The notes under the pieces are model-generated. The model was not told the DNA's origin. It searched no databases and worked only from the letters and a program-made list of their open reading frames with translations. Shown here piece after piece: positions 58,401-64,000 of a DNA stretch of 64,000 bases. The DNA comes from Leptotrichia wadei (GTDB lineage Bacteria > Fusobacteriota > Fusobacteriia > Fusobacteriales > Leptotrichiaceae). The stretch lies in contig NZ_AP019841.1 of NCBI RefSeq assembly GCF_007990445.1, positions 558,001 to 622,000 on the forward strand. Direction: 5' to 3'. The position numbers and the translations under genes are program-made. The first letter of the stretch is position 1. Every line of letters starts with the position of its first letter.

Positions 58401-58437
58401 GCAAGTCCTTTGCAATCTGTCGCAGATTATTACTCAT
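49426..58437 (-). CDS. Giant type V autotransporter B (3003 aa)
   Basis: The architecture is as in autotransporter A: identical first 187 or so residues (one Y/F change), a coiled segment, a long beta-helix passenger and an identical C-terminal about 1000 residues including the barrel. The passenger between about residues 190 and 1800 is largely different. It is G/N/T-rich with many short repeats of the type NNGIxxxGG, with patches resembling A (LKMEST, WRKTKNTESGF). It converges on A. Its upstream region (58746-58960) shows no promoter comparable to that of A. Confidence 0.9.
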   Translation of the reverse strand: MSNNLRQIAKDLRSFVKRCKDVHYSDSLLISFLITGLLTIAPKLHADVASEQQEITAQTYDAITDLRQSFMRARKENEKSLKGAQSELVQLLKQGDQVIKSPWASFQFGTGFTNNDWGTTYRGRGGKYLEYYRRDNDLTKYVFDKDKHLYGATNLNIPRNQEPNSLTINPANVHEPYKPYVPERLDNINVPKDPSFNPSIVSPNPINPNFVVNKETFEPISVEMDRSGATHDIHRANNWINYSNAGIRATSNTEVTNATFSPNTLYNSRWWWGTGTHTTATPGNVTGGTINMGTTYHGGYYDGSNWIDNDWWGNGYISYSDLTIGGSSYWGRDENTSAYVSPWGAIRTVNSDDTAREYYISKYMEIHNVDYNTAATAVPASSISHTYSGGVHNGYSTIVSGLGTVSLSTPYLTNQIAARNSVTVGIKDAPSVKNVTFKITDTPKDHGYTGLAVTSGNGVAQGNHYVISPSTNKSGVSGSNGILVTGGTLDNETDGLNANSRSTISVSGLNNDGVLVTNTGNFNDYETQYTVAGDGASDTGNNGISATGGKTKLYADYFNISGTHNNGIASSVTGNSNFIVKGASIDVDGISNNGIIVAGGGGIKLEHDPYNPVAFGGGVWRWNNINVKGSNNNGLYVANGTSDIYATNITVVGGVDITKDNKTIITYNNGILVGSEYGESAFVDIGVSSIDAKKTNGKGAGIYLYAGDINFNTLQNGQTVNISGDGSDTLLVVDAAGGKATTGTPGTASNTVTFNNNSAYANIAGTRFDTTGGGNTGILIQGGHAVYTYNSNTEGSNTTITGIWDMNMTDGDNNVAIKNNAYARTLKIENNINPTSPAAATSVTSFNNAGHIQMSGTNNIAFLNLGYVSNKGGSSLKLDDVALNGDKSSGAVFYTDKNKGQVDKSTVDTGVFYGTVKLQGAVGTNSTSAGSVGIYANTGQNAHYDGTVYGGLQNKAGTTPIPVDDAANLKVSELNFGLGKYANNSILVYASNGTGIDVGENNGTAYQSNKYVDPGTTALTNVAGGLTNDVITDGVTTDTQVLWGYVKKNGETSSNSIIGYATGDISQIAHRYYNIGGVYGSHITFKKDINMVSKNGTALRTDKGAVIDAEAVRAGGYKSILAYANGIGSGNGTPSTVNINGNVTAADYNTLGYYYDSTNTNNAYNNYGAVALDGGKVNISGTAVSTTPIEEESQGNGGTAIRETGTTKNKFSELKFNTNSLIYGMAAYANGNGSEVTFNSGVSVIDGENGALYATNKGKINFRGDIINQNNLPETITTGTPTGITSMTGASHTRMGKNNVTGSNDNDHRNTTPFYVYRNNGSDDASIIFNGDTKIDMYDGILLTGNTYDPNPSVLGAGNSINREWDYAKEAWKTSTDANEQSIYAHAKYKNTDKVKVKIMEGDVNIGLVNQYKDALKWNQNTIYNNDILTGIGTYAGGMTISTVNDLKAANISLINDKLDIDTDVNVEDVVNTKTPAGTEDGFNSLKMESTMVTVNASKTIKGDAANRDLTDATGGTNYQVRNAGLSMANTLYRWDDVQSKDNPLWRKTKNTESGFINKGTVNITGGQKDNAVTALNVSYGTIQNEKEIKVDHGNGMVGTDNSILTVTKDGEITVSGKYTNPGNLTSNSTNSKNSTETTPSGANYGIVGISRYDTRGHYENSYNIDGQTVQTDAIAITSDGKIKVDGGESVNGAVTATGIFAKNVNASQGNVTINYADDQIKTAGIEVQANGSPSSSRGVGIALVNANPNGNGGIIKLKGFDGNLGSELSIDNNIVTKENGIGVYAENAIVQLNSDKFTVTTKDDGVGLWVTDNSEVAKGANHTKTFQYNYFGKNDKNGFAMAFGGRNTGITHASNDLDIKFSNHADTGVTLQAEKAGTTTGTTKGIAGILVNTNDGADTVTNRGNIEEDSSSKTNVRAYGAVVNKGTFVNYGKIKLNDSLDHQASQITSEDMKKVNVGIFANSTNKLDTTITNRGDITIGDSTNNKNIGSWAIYGYNVNTDSKEDGSKSKITINRNNYGIYSGDGNVNIKNTKLLVGNDTVLGHVQTTAGVSTAPGAYPIDRQNGQYSNANDLLSSLDKPRELDSAIGVYIDKGSIARDINVSADMDIDRFSFGIVMAEKNGGPTTNVTIGSPTDAPTIVLASNKNTGGQVKSTAPSNPKVPEETKEQGNSVYYYSADTESRGKSYANVSMNGDYNTAYYTKGSMDNYGTIDLRSKYDVDNNNVARGYGNVGIFSANTSAPSTNYGTITTGMSDTVNMQYSAAMAAGRNHYKTDGNFDKTTEEGYIVNKGDIIVKEKEGIGMFATGAGSRAINYGNIRLEGESAIGMYLDRGAIGENYGNIEGNAQSLKGVVAINGGYIKNYGHINVTGSGSYGIVTDGSRFIVDANGNPTEVLQSTDSRYTSTSAVTAGQTNGKGGTDLYGGTESSIEEGTSGNPKTTGVGTTITAPDIVPITKVSVDGIDTPIFNVESDAANPGDWAKTVTVSSSIQTGGTRIIDLSAKNEWGNPVWEHAYKDPLSEVTSIGMYVDTSGVRYTNPIDGIQNLPKLGKVDLYFGPEATMYTNSKAIRIGDKVDANGTVTKSNILKPFNDALSRLPGGAKVNVLSGSLTWQVLAKLDSNNQLSEIYMSKVPYHSFAYDNDKSLVNFTNNLDNIYEIAKPQSAEKVIFNKLNSLGNGEGHILAQAFDQMRGHIYGGVQQRIKSTSDILTGEMNGLRSDRNVSKDSNKFKAFGQRNEFKTDTAGMPDWYSNAGGFAFVHEDETVRLGQSSGWSAGVVNNYFTFKDLSKSYENQAMAKVGVFKTIPLDANGTFVLSLGGDGFFGRNDMKRRFWVVDQEFRAKASYYSYGAGLNAGLEKAFVINDGFSIVPNVGIRAEYGRFSSIHENGDMALNVKSDDYVSVKPSAGIDFRYSQEVFKNSNLTASLGFAYENEIGKLYDVENEARIVGAWTDYFGIRGDKEDKRGNFKSDLKLGLDNGRFGFNVNTGYDSKGHNFRAGLGLKVLY

Positions 58438-58745
58438 TTTTTCCTCCTAAAATTTGTAAATTTACAGCCGCCCATAAAAGCCAAGTTCCAATTAGTCACC
58501 TTGACAAAGGTTACTTTACCTTTGCCAGCGAAGCAAAATTTCTTGCCCTAGGTTCTTAATTTTCACGGTTTCCAGCCTTCATAGCGCCTATTTTTAGATT
58601 TAGACATCCTTCAAGATGCCTAAAAAGTATCAGAATAGCCTTATTTTTCAAAAAACCTTTCAAACACCCTCAACAAAGTCCAGCAAATCCTGGTAGGAAT
58701 GGGGGCGGATGAGGGGGAGTCCTTAAGGGGGGGCCATAGAGGACT
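58438..58745 (-). promoter_or_regulatory. 308-bp conserved 5' leader of autotransporter B
   Basis: Nearly identical to 34369-34676, including AGGAGG before the ATG. Homology ends abruptly at AGTCC. The adjacent 58746-58960 is AT-rich, with no good minus-strand TTGACA found. Confidence 0.6.
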
Positions 58746-58960
58746 ATTTTAAAACAAAATTTAATGCTTTGTTTAAAATAATAAGTTTAGTAAAACAATT
58801 TATAACTCGATTTAAACAATATTTATAATAAATATTAAATATATTTGATGATTATTTTTAAATAATTTTTAGTGAAGTGGTAAAAAATTATTAATAACAA
58901 AAAAAGGACTAAAAAAATTAAGGATTTGATGTTTGCCATTCTTAATTTAGAAAAAAATAC

Positions 58961-59014
58961 TTGACAAAAAACGATTACTGTTGTAAACTAATAGTATATA
59001 AGATTACAAATGTA
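58961..59014 (+). promoter_or_regulatory. copY-copA promoter with two cop boxes
   Basis: TTGACA (58961-58966) is followed 17 bp later by TAAACT. The CopY operator consensus TACANNTGTA occurs exactly as TACAAATGTA at 59005-59014 and nearly as TACTGTTGTA at 58976-58985, inside the promoter spacer. Confidence 0.75.
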
Positions 59015-59038
59015 AACATTTTAGATGAGGTGGTGATT

Positions 59039-59506
59039 ATGAAAGAGAGTAGCGGAATTGAGCAGAAGTGGCATATAACTGATGCAGAATGGGAAGTGAT
59101 GCGTGTTGTTTGGGCAAATGATGAAGTGACGAGCAGGTTTGTGGCGAAGGTGCTTTGTGAGAAGATGAGATGGAAGCAGGCTACGATAAAGACTTTGTTG
59201 AATAGGCTGCTGGAAAAGGGGGTTTTGAAAAAGAGGGAAGTTGGGAATAGGTATATTTATTCGACGGATTTTACAGAAAAGGAAGTGGCTAATAGTTATA
59301 TATTGGGGACTTTTAGTAAGATTTGTAAAACGAAGGTTGGGGAAATGATCGGGAAGGTTATTGAGAACAGTGAGCTTAGTTTTGATGACTTGGAACTGAT
59401 TTTGAAGGCTGTGGAGGAAAAGAGGAAGACAGCTGTGAAGGAGGTTTTGTGTGACTGCGTGAAAGGGCAGTGTAATTGTGGGCATAATGGGCATAGGCAT
59501 GTTTGA
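59039..59506 (+). CDS. copY: Copper-responsive repressor CopY
   Basis: This BlaI/CopY-family winged-helix repressor has 155 residues from ATG 59039; the upstream frame to 58961 is promoter sequence. The DNA-binding domain is DAEWEVMRVVWANDEVTSRF to KQATIKTLLNRLLEKGVL (about residues 15-65). The C-terminus has CDCVKGQCNC, exactly the CxCx4CxC copper/zinc motif of CopY, then a histidine tail. GAGGTGG at 59027-59033 is the ribosome site. copA follows after 157 bp. Confidence 0.9.
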   Translation: MKESSGIEQKWHITDAEWEVMRVVWANDEVTSRFVAKVLCEKMRWKQATIKTLLNRLLEKGVLKKREVGNRYIYSTDFTEKEVANSYILGTFSKICKTKVGEMIGKVIENSELSFDDLELILKAVEEKRKTAVKEVLCDCVKGQCNCGHNGHRHV

Positions 59507-59663
59507 AAATATAAAAAAAAACTAATTTGTTAAATTTATAAATTTTTTGAGTAATTGAAAAATTTAAATAATAATATTTGTAATAAGTAATTGTAAAAGT
59601 AAATTATTAAAAATTAAAAAACAGTAATATTTTTGACAGTAAAGTTTAAGAGGAGGAAAAAAT

Positions 59664-61892
59664 ATGGCAGAAAAAATTTATACAGTAACTGGGATGAGCT
59701 GTGCGGCTTGTGCTAATGCTGTGGAAAAGGCACTTAACAAGAATGAGGATATTAATGCTTCGGTTAATATTGCAACTGAAAAATTGAATGTTGAGTATGA
59801 TGAAGGAAAGTATGATTTTGATAAGATTAGGAAAATAGTGGAATCGGCTGGGTATGGGCTAGTTGAAAATATGACTGAGGACAGGAAAGTTGAGCTTTAT
59901 CAGGAAAAGATAGCGAGTTTGAAAAAGAGACTGATTTTGGCGATTGTATTTGTTATTCCGCTTTTGTATATTTCGATGGGGCATATGCTTGGGGCGGCAC
60001 TTCCTGAATTTTTGAATCCTAAGGTAAATGCGCTTAATTTTGCGTTAGCGCAGTTTGTGCTGACTTTGCCAATCATTTATGCTGGGAGAGATTTCTTTTC
60101 GCATGGTTTTAAAAATTTGGTAAGAAAATCACCGACAATGGATTCGTTAATTGCAATTGGGGCGACAGCGGCGATACTTTATGGAATTTATGCGACATAT
60201 AGAATTGTTACTGTGGATCCTGAAGCGCACATGGATTTGTATTATGAATCGGCTGGTGTAATTATTACGTTAATTTTGTTTGGGAAATTATTGGAGGCAA
60301 AGACAAAAGGGCAAACTTCATCGGCAATAAAAAAACTTATCGGACTTCAGCCTAAAAAAGCTAAAATTATTGAAAATGGTGTGGAAAAGGAGATTTTAAT
60401 TGAAAATCTGAAGGTTGGAGATATTGTAATTGTAAAGCCTGGGGAAAAAATTGCGGTTGATGGGAAAATTGTGGAAGGTGCAACTTCTGTGGATGAATCA
60501 ATGTTGACTGGGGAAAGTTTGCCAGTCAGTAAAAAAGTTGGGGATAAGGTTGTTGGAGGAAGTATTAATAAAAATGGGAGTATTAGATTTGAAGCAACTG
60601 AAATTGGGAAAAATACAGTTTTGTCACAGATTATAAAGCTAGTTGAGGAAGCGCAAGGATCGAAAGCTCCGATTTCACGAATGGCTGATGTTGTGGCGGC
60701 ATATTTTGTGCCGATTGTTATTGGGATTGCGATAATTACAGGAGTTGCCTGGTTTGTGAGCGGAAGCGGATTAGTTACTGCATTGTCGTTTTTTATCGCC
60801 GTGCTTGTAATTGCATGTCCGTGTGCATTGGGACTTGCGACTCCGACATCAATAATGGTTGGAACTGGAAAAGGTGCTGAAAACGGGATTCTTATTAAAA
60901 GTGGAGAAGCTCTTGAAACAACATATAAAATTAAAACAATTGTATTTGATAAAACAGGAACAATTACTAAAGGAAAGCCTGTATTAACTGATTTGATTGC
61001 TTATGGAAATTATAAGGAAGATGAACTTTTAAAAATTGCCGCAAGTGTGGAAAATGATTCTGAACATCCGCTGGCAGAAGCGATTGTAAATGAAGCAAAG
61101 GGGAAAAATATCGAAATTAAGCCTTATGAAAAATTTAGGGCAATGCCAGGTTATGGGATTCGTGCGACTTTTGAAGGCAAGGAAATTCAAATTGGAAATA
61201 AAAAATTAATGGAAAATAAAAAAATTAATGTGGAAATTTCTCAAAAGGACTATAATATTTTGTCAAATGAAGGAAAAACTCCAATGTATATTTCGATTGA
61301 CAATGAATTGGCAGGAATTGTTGCAGTTGCCGATGTCATTAAGGAAACAAGCAGAGAAGCCATTGAAAAATTGAAAAAAATGGGAATTAAAACAATAATG
61401 CTTACAGGAGATAATGAAAAAACTGCAGAATTTATCGCAAAGCAAGTGGGAATTGATGATGTAATTTCAGAAGTTCTGCCTTATCAAAAATCTCAAAAAA
61501 TAAAGGAACTTCAGGAAAAAGATGAATTTGTCGCAATGGTCGGAGATGGAATCAACGATTCGCCAGCGTTAGCCCAAGCAAATGTAGGAATTGCGATAGG
61601 AAATGGAACAGATGTGGCTATAGAATCAGCTGATATTGTTTTAATTAGAAACGATTTGCGGGATGTGGCAGGAGCGATTGCATTAAGCAAGGCAACAATT
61701 ACAAATATAAAGGAAAATTTATTCTGGGCATTCTTTTACAACGTACTTGGAATCCCTTTTGCAGCTGGAATATTTTATGCATTTTTCAATGGACCGAAGT
61801 TAGACCCGATGATTGCAGCTTTTGCAATGTCATTTAGTTCGGTGTCGGTTTTGGGAAATGCTTTGAGATTGAAGTTTTTGAAAGTTAAATAA
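59664..61892 (+). CDS. copA: Copper-exporting P1B-type ATPase
   Basis: The 742-residue inner-membrane pump has one N-terminal heavy-metal domain with GMSCAAC (residues 9-15) and eight expected membrane segments. The actuator contains MLTGESLPV, the metal-translocating motif is CPC ([13 protein letters not shown], about residue 385), and the phosphorylation loop is [13 protein letters not shown] is at EHPLAEAI and the hinge is [13 protein letters not shown]. With copY it forms a copper-resistance operon. AGGAGG precedes the ATG. Confidence 0.95.
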   Translation: MAEKIYTVTGMSCAACANAVEKALNKNEDINASVNIATEKLNVEYDEGKYDFDKIRKIVESAGYGLVENMTEDRKVELYQEKIASLKKRLILAIVFVIPLLYISMGHMLGAALPEFLNPKVNALNFALAQFVLTLPIIYAGRDFFSHGFKNLVRKSPTMDSLIAIGATAAILYGIYATYRIVTVDPEAHMDLYYESAGVIITLILFGKLLEAKTKGQTSSAIKKLIGLQPKKAKIIENGVEKEILIENLKVGDIVIVKPGEKIAVDGKIVEGATSVDESMLTGESLPVSKKVGDKVVGGSINKNGSIRFEATEIGKNTVLSQIIKLVEEAQGSKAPISRMADVVAAYFVPIVIGIAIITGVAWFVSGSGLVTALSFFIAVLVIACPCALGLATPTSIMVGTGKGAENGILIKSGEALETTYKIKTIVFDKTGTITKGKPVLTDLIAYGNYKEDELLKIAASVENDSEHPLAEAIVNEAKGKNIEIKPYEKFRAMPGYGIRATFEGKEIQIGNKKLMENKKINVEISQKDYNILSNEGKTPMYISIDNELAGIVAVADVIKETSREAIEKLKKMGIKTIMLTGDNEKTAEFIAKQVGIDDVISEVLPYQKSQKIKELQEKDEFVAMVGDGINDSPALAQANVGIAIGNGTDVAIESADIVLIRNDLRDVAGAIALSKATITNIKENLFWAFFYNVLGIPFAAGIFYAFFNGPKLDPMIAAFAMSFSSVSVLGNALRLKFLKVK

Positions 61893-61996
61893 TTAAGAAA
61901 ATTTTTAGTGAGTTTATTATTTCCTTTAAATAAAAAATATGATATAATTCATTTGTAAAGGATTTATTCATAAAAGAAGGAAAGGGAGTTGATAGT

Positions 61997-62221
61997 ATGA
62001 TTTATTCAGTAGAATTAGACAGTAATTTAATTAATAATTTTCAGAAAGTATTAAAAGAAAGTGGAGGCGATGAAGCCAATATAGTAACTAAAATGCTAAA
62101 AAATTATATTGAAATTGAAGAAAATAGAAAAAATAAAAAAATATTAGCTGATAATATGGAATTTTTGGATAAAAAAATGGATGAACATATAGATGTTTTG
62201 AGAAGGTTACGTGATAAATGA
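61997..62221 (+). CDS. Putative antitoxin paired with Doc-like toxin
   Basis: A 74-residue protein has a beta-strand start (MIYSVELDSNLINNF) and a helical C-terminal half rich in E and K, plausible for a ribbon-helix-helix antitoxin. Its stop overlaps the toxin start by 4 bp (ATGA), the usual coupling for toxin-antitoxin pairs. A -10 TATAAT is at 61943-61948. The antitoxin role rests on position, not on a recognised domain. Confidence 0.6.
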   Translation: MIYSVELDSNLINNFQKVLKESGGDEANIVTKMLKNYIEIEENRKNKKILADNMEFLDKKMDEHIDVLRRLRDK

Positions 62222-62592
62222 TGATTAGATATTTTGATATTGAAAACGTAGCTTTGATTCATGAAAAAGTCTTAAAAAAAAGTGGTGGATTGCTTGGTTT
62301 TAAAGATGAAGGCGGAATTAGTCAAGTATGTGATTTTGTGCAGAATGATTTATATTATCCGACATTTTTAGAAAAATTATCATATATAATTTTTAGCATA
62401 TCTAAAAATCATTTTTTCAATGATGGAAACAAAAGAACTGCATTAATGTGTGGAGCATATTTTCTTTCAATCAATGGTTATAGAGAAAAAATAGATTTAT
62501 ATATAACTGACATGGAAACATATATAGTTGAATTAGTAGAAGGGAAAATTAGCAGAGAAGAGTTAATAGAAATATTAAAAAAATATATTTAA
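62218..62592 (+). CDS. Doc/Fic-family (death-on-curing) toxin
   Basis: The 124-residue Fic-fold protein has the core motif HFFNDGNKRTAL (about residues 64-75), close to Doc HxFxxANKR. Doc enzymes phosphorylate EF-Tu, whereas Fic enzymes AMPylate. The Lys in GNKR, instead of GNGR, favours the Doc-type class. A bidirectional terminator follows at 62615-62657. Confidence 0.82.
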   Translation: MMIRYFDIENVALIHEKVLKKSGGLLGFKDEGGISQVCDFVQNDLYYPTFLEKLSYIIFSISKNHFFNDGNKRTALMCGAYFLSINGYREKIDLYITDMETYIVELVEGKISREELIEILKKYI

Positions 62593-62614
62593 TATTAAGT
62601 TTCATAGTAAATAA

Positions 62615-62657
62615 AAAAAACCGTTTTAAATGAATTAATCAAACAAGACGGTTTTTT
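62615..62657. terminator. Bidirectional terminator between doc and the PTS gene
   Basis: AAAAAACCGT (62615-62624) and ACGGTTTTTT (62648-62657) pair, serving converging genes. Confidence 0.75.
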
Positions 62658-62690
62658 ATTTTGTTCTTAAATTAAAATATATTTAAAATT

Positions 62691-64000
62691 TTATCCTTCT
62701 TTTATGGCAGGTTTTAATGCTCCTAAAACAATAGCCGAAACAATACTTCCAATTATAACTGCTATTAAATATAGGAAGAAGTTGTTGCTTAATGCCATTA
62801 CTAGGATTCCACCATGTGGAGCAGGTATTTTTATATTAAATAGTCCTGTTAATGCTCCTGCGATTGCTGAACCTACGACACTTGCTGGTATTACTCTTGT
62901 TGGATCTGCTGCTGCATAAGGGATTGCACCTTCTGTGATGAATGAGAATCCCATAATGTAGTTTGTAAGTCCTGCTTCTCTTTCTTGTGCAGTAAATTTA
63001 TTTTTAAATAATGTTGATGCTAATGCGATTGCGATTGGAGGAACCATTCCACCAGCCATAACTGCTGCCATTGGTAAACTTCCACCAGATGTCATTGTAG
63101 CTGCCAATGTTCCAGAACCAAATACATAAGCTGCCTTATTTACAGGGCCTCCCATATCAATAGCCATCATTCCACCAAGAACTGCACCTAATAGAACAGC
63201 GCTTGAACCAGACATTCCATTTAACCAAGCATTTAAACCATTGTTAATTATTGCTGCAAACGGATTTATAACAAGTACCATTGCTACACCTGTGATTAAT
63301 ACTGATAAAACTGGATACAATAATATCATTTTCAATCCGCTTAAAGATCTTGGCATACCTGATAATGCTTTTACTAAACCTTGTACAACATATCCAGCTA
63401 AAAATCCACCAAGCAATGCACCAATAAATCCAGAACCACCAGCTGTTGCAATAGCTCCTGCAACTAGTCCTGCCGCTAATGCCGCTCTTTCACTAATACT
63501 GTAAGCAATATATCCAGCTAATACTGGAACAAACAATCCAAATGCCTGTCCGCCAATATCTTTTAACATTTTAGCTAGCGGTGCTTTAGAACCGTATTCT
63601 GCTCCAGCTCCACCATTACCAGACAATGTATCAACTAAAAATGCCAATGCTATCAAAATTCCACCACTTATTACTAACGGAAGCATATATGAAACTCCAC
63701 TTAATAAGTGTTTGTAAAGTCCTTTTTTCTCAGATGAAGATGATTCAGAAGAATCTGCAGTTTTTGAACCGCTTGCATGGAAAATAGGAGCTTTTCCATC
63801 TAAAACCTGTTGAATTAATGCTTTTGCATTGTTAATTCCTTCTTTTGCTTCCACTTGAATTAACGGTTTTCCATCAAATCTGTCAACTTCGATATTTCTG
63901 TTAATTGCCAAAATTACACCGGTAGCTTTTTTAATATCTTCATCAGTCAAGACATTTTTTCTACCATCTGCACCGTTTGTTTCAACTTTTATATTTATTC
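62691..64000 (-). CDS. fruA: Fructose-family PTS EIIBC component (5' end outside window)
   Basis: The frame is open to the window edge, so the N-terminus is missing. In-window residues start in the EIIB-fructose domain (IKVETNGADGRKNVLTDEDI), continue through a Ser-rich linker (TADSSESSSSEKK), and enter a multi-span EIIC domain (LLSGVSYMLPLVISGGILIA; MAIDMGGPVNKAAYVFG; GAIPYAAADPTRVIPASVVG; APHGGI). It transports and phosphorylates fructose or a related sugar. An EIIA domain or fruK may lie upstream outside the window. Confidence 0.88.
   Translation of the reverse strand, partial: INIKVETNGADGRKNVLTDEDIKKATGVILAINRNIEVDRFDGKPLIQVEAKEGINNAKALIQQVLDGKAPIFHASGSKTADSSESSSSEKKGLYKHLLSGVSYMLPLVISGGILIALAFLVDTLSGNGGAGAEYGSKAPLAKMLKDIGGQAFGLFVPVLAGYIAYSISERAALAAGLVAGAIATAGGSGFIGALLGGFLAGYVVQGLVKALSGMPRSLSGLKMILLYPVLSVLITGVAMVLVINPFAAIINNGLNAWLNGMSGSSAVLLGAVLGGMMAIDMGGPVNKAAYVFGSGTLAATMTSGGSLPMAAVMAGGMVPPIAIALASTLFKNKFTAQEREAGLTNYIMGFSFITEGAIPYAAADPTRVIPASVVGSAIAGALTGLFNIKIPAPHGGILVMALSNNFFLYLIAVIIGSIVSAIVLGALKPAIKEG

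Noticed and set aside
58961..59038. An N-terminal extension of CopY starting at TTG 58961
   Set aside because: That TTG is part of the -35 TTGACA and the stretch contains both cop boxes; the ribosome site serves ATG 59039.
1..64000. tRNA or rRNA genes
   Set aside because: I looked for TTC-A-A/G T-loop signatures with flanking stems and for rRNA core sequences and saw none. A tRNAscan-SE or Infernal run would be decisive.

Overview
The window looks like a chromosomal segment of a Fusobacteriota bacterium, most probably Leptotrichia or a close relative. It is very AT-rich, has strong AGGAGG ribosome sites, and carries two giant autotransporters with the fusobacterial-type N-terminal segment. 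It also encodes mevalonate-pathway enzymes (phosphomevalonate kinase and type 2 isopentenyl diphosphate isomerase). The genus assignment is inference from gene content and composition; no 16S rRNA is present. I saw no tRNA, rRNA or CRISPR array.

Layout. Positions 1-16.1 kb hold mostly housekeeping genes on the + strand: nadK, recN, a tyrosine-recombinase homologue that has lost catalytic residues, a YueI-like gene, murA, a hicAB toxin-antitoxin pair, a 5'-truncated PemK/MazF-like toxin, tmk, recA-recX, plsC, an RdgB-type pyrophosphatase, alr and pepT. At 16.1-25.1 kb are a frameshifted SDR gene, guaB, an ISAs1-family element (19275-20561) with a 9-bp target duplication, and the rpsB-tsf-pyrH-frr translation cluster. 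A TPR gene lies between rpsB and tsf and is split by a 282-bp IS605-type miniature element. At 25.3-29.5 kb are a secreted protein, a nitroreductase and the two isoprenoid genes.

Positions 29.5-34.7 kb form an accessory, repeat-dense region. It holds a HAD phosphatase, an intact TnpB element with its presumptive omega-RNA end, four of the five copies of a covarying about 125-bp structured repeat, and three of the four copies of a small-RNA cassette. From 34.4 to 58.7 kb two convergent giant autotransporters (2863 and 3003 aa) share identical 5' (875 bp) and 3' (about 3.07 kb) segments as inverted repeats. Between them lie a metallophosphatase, a PLD lipoprotein, a sRNA/peptide module, typA and a TrpX-like binding protein. 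From 58.9 kb to the end are the copY-copA copper operon with cop boxes, a Doc/Fic toxin-antitoxin pair and a fructose-type PTS EIIBC that runs off the window.

Most interesting system. Four loci carry a near-identical about 80-nt sRNA cassette: TTGACA-N16-TATAAT promoter, 5' hairpin, variable segment, intrinsic terminator. At two of them (45.9-46.16 kb and 30.94-31.21 kb) it is followed by an extended -10 box and a 20-21 residue hydrophobic peptide ORF. In each of these the sRNA variable segment is perfectly complementary over 11 nt to the sequence entering that peptide's own Shine-Dalgarno site, although the two sequences differ completely between loci. This is strong internal evidence for a type I toxin-antitoxin-like family with cognate-specific antitoxin RNAs. 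The other two copies have lost the peptide. Secondary highlights are a mini-element carrying a second TnpB guide-RNA scaffold, and the autotransporter inverted repeats, which could swap surface proteins behind one strong promoter.
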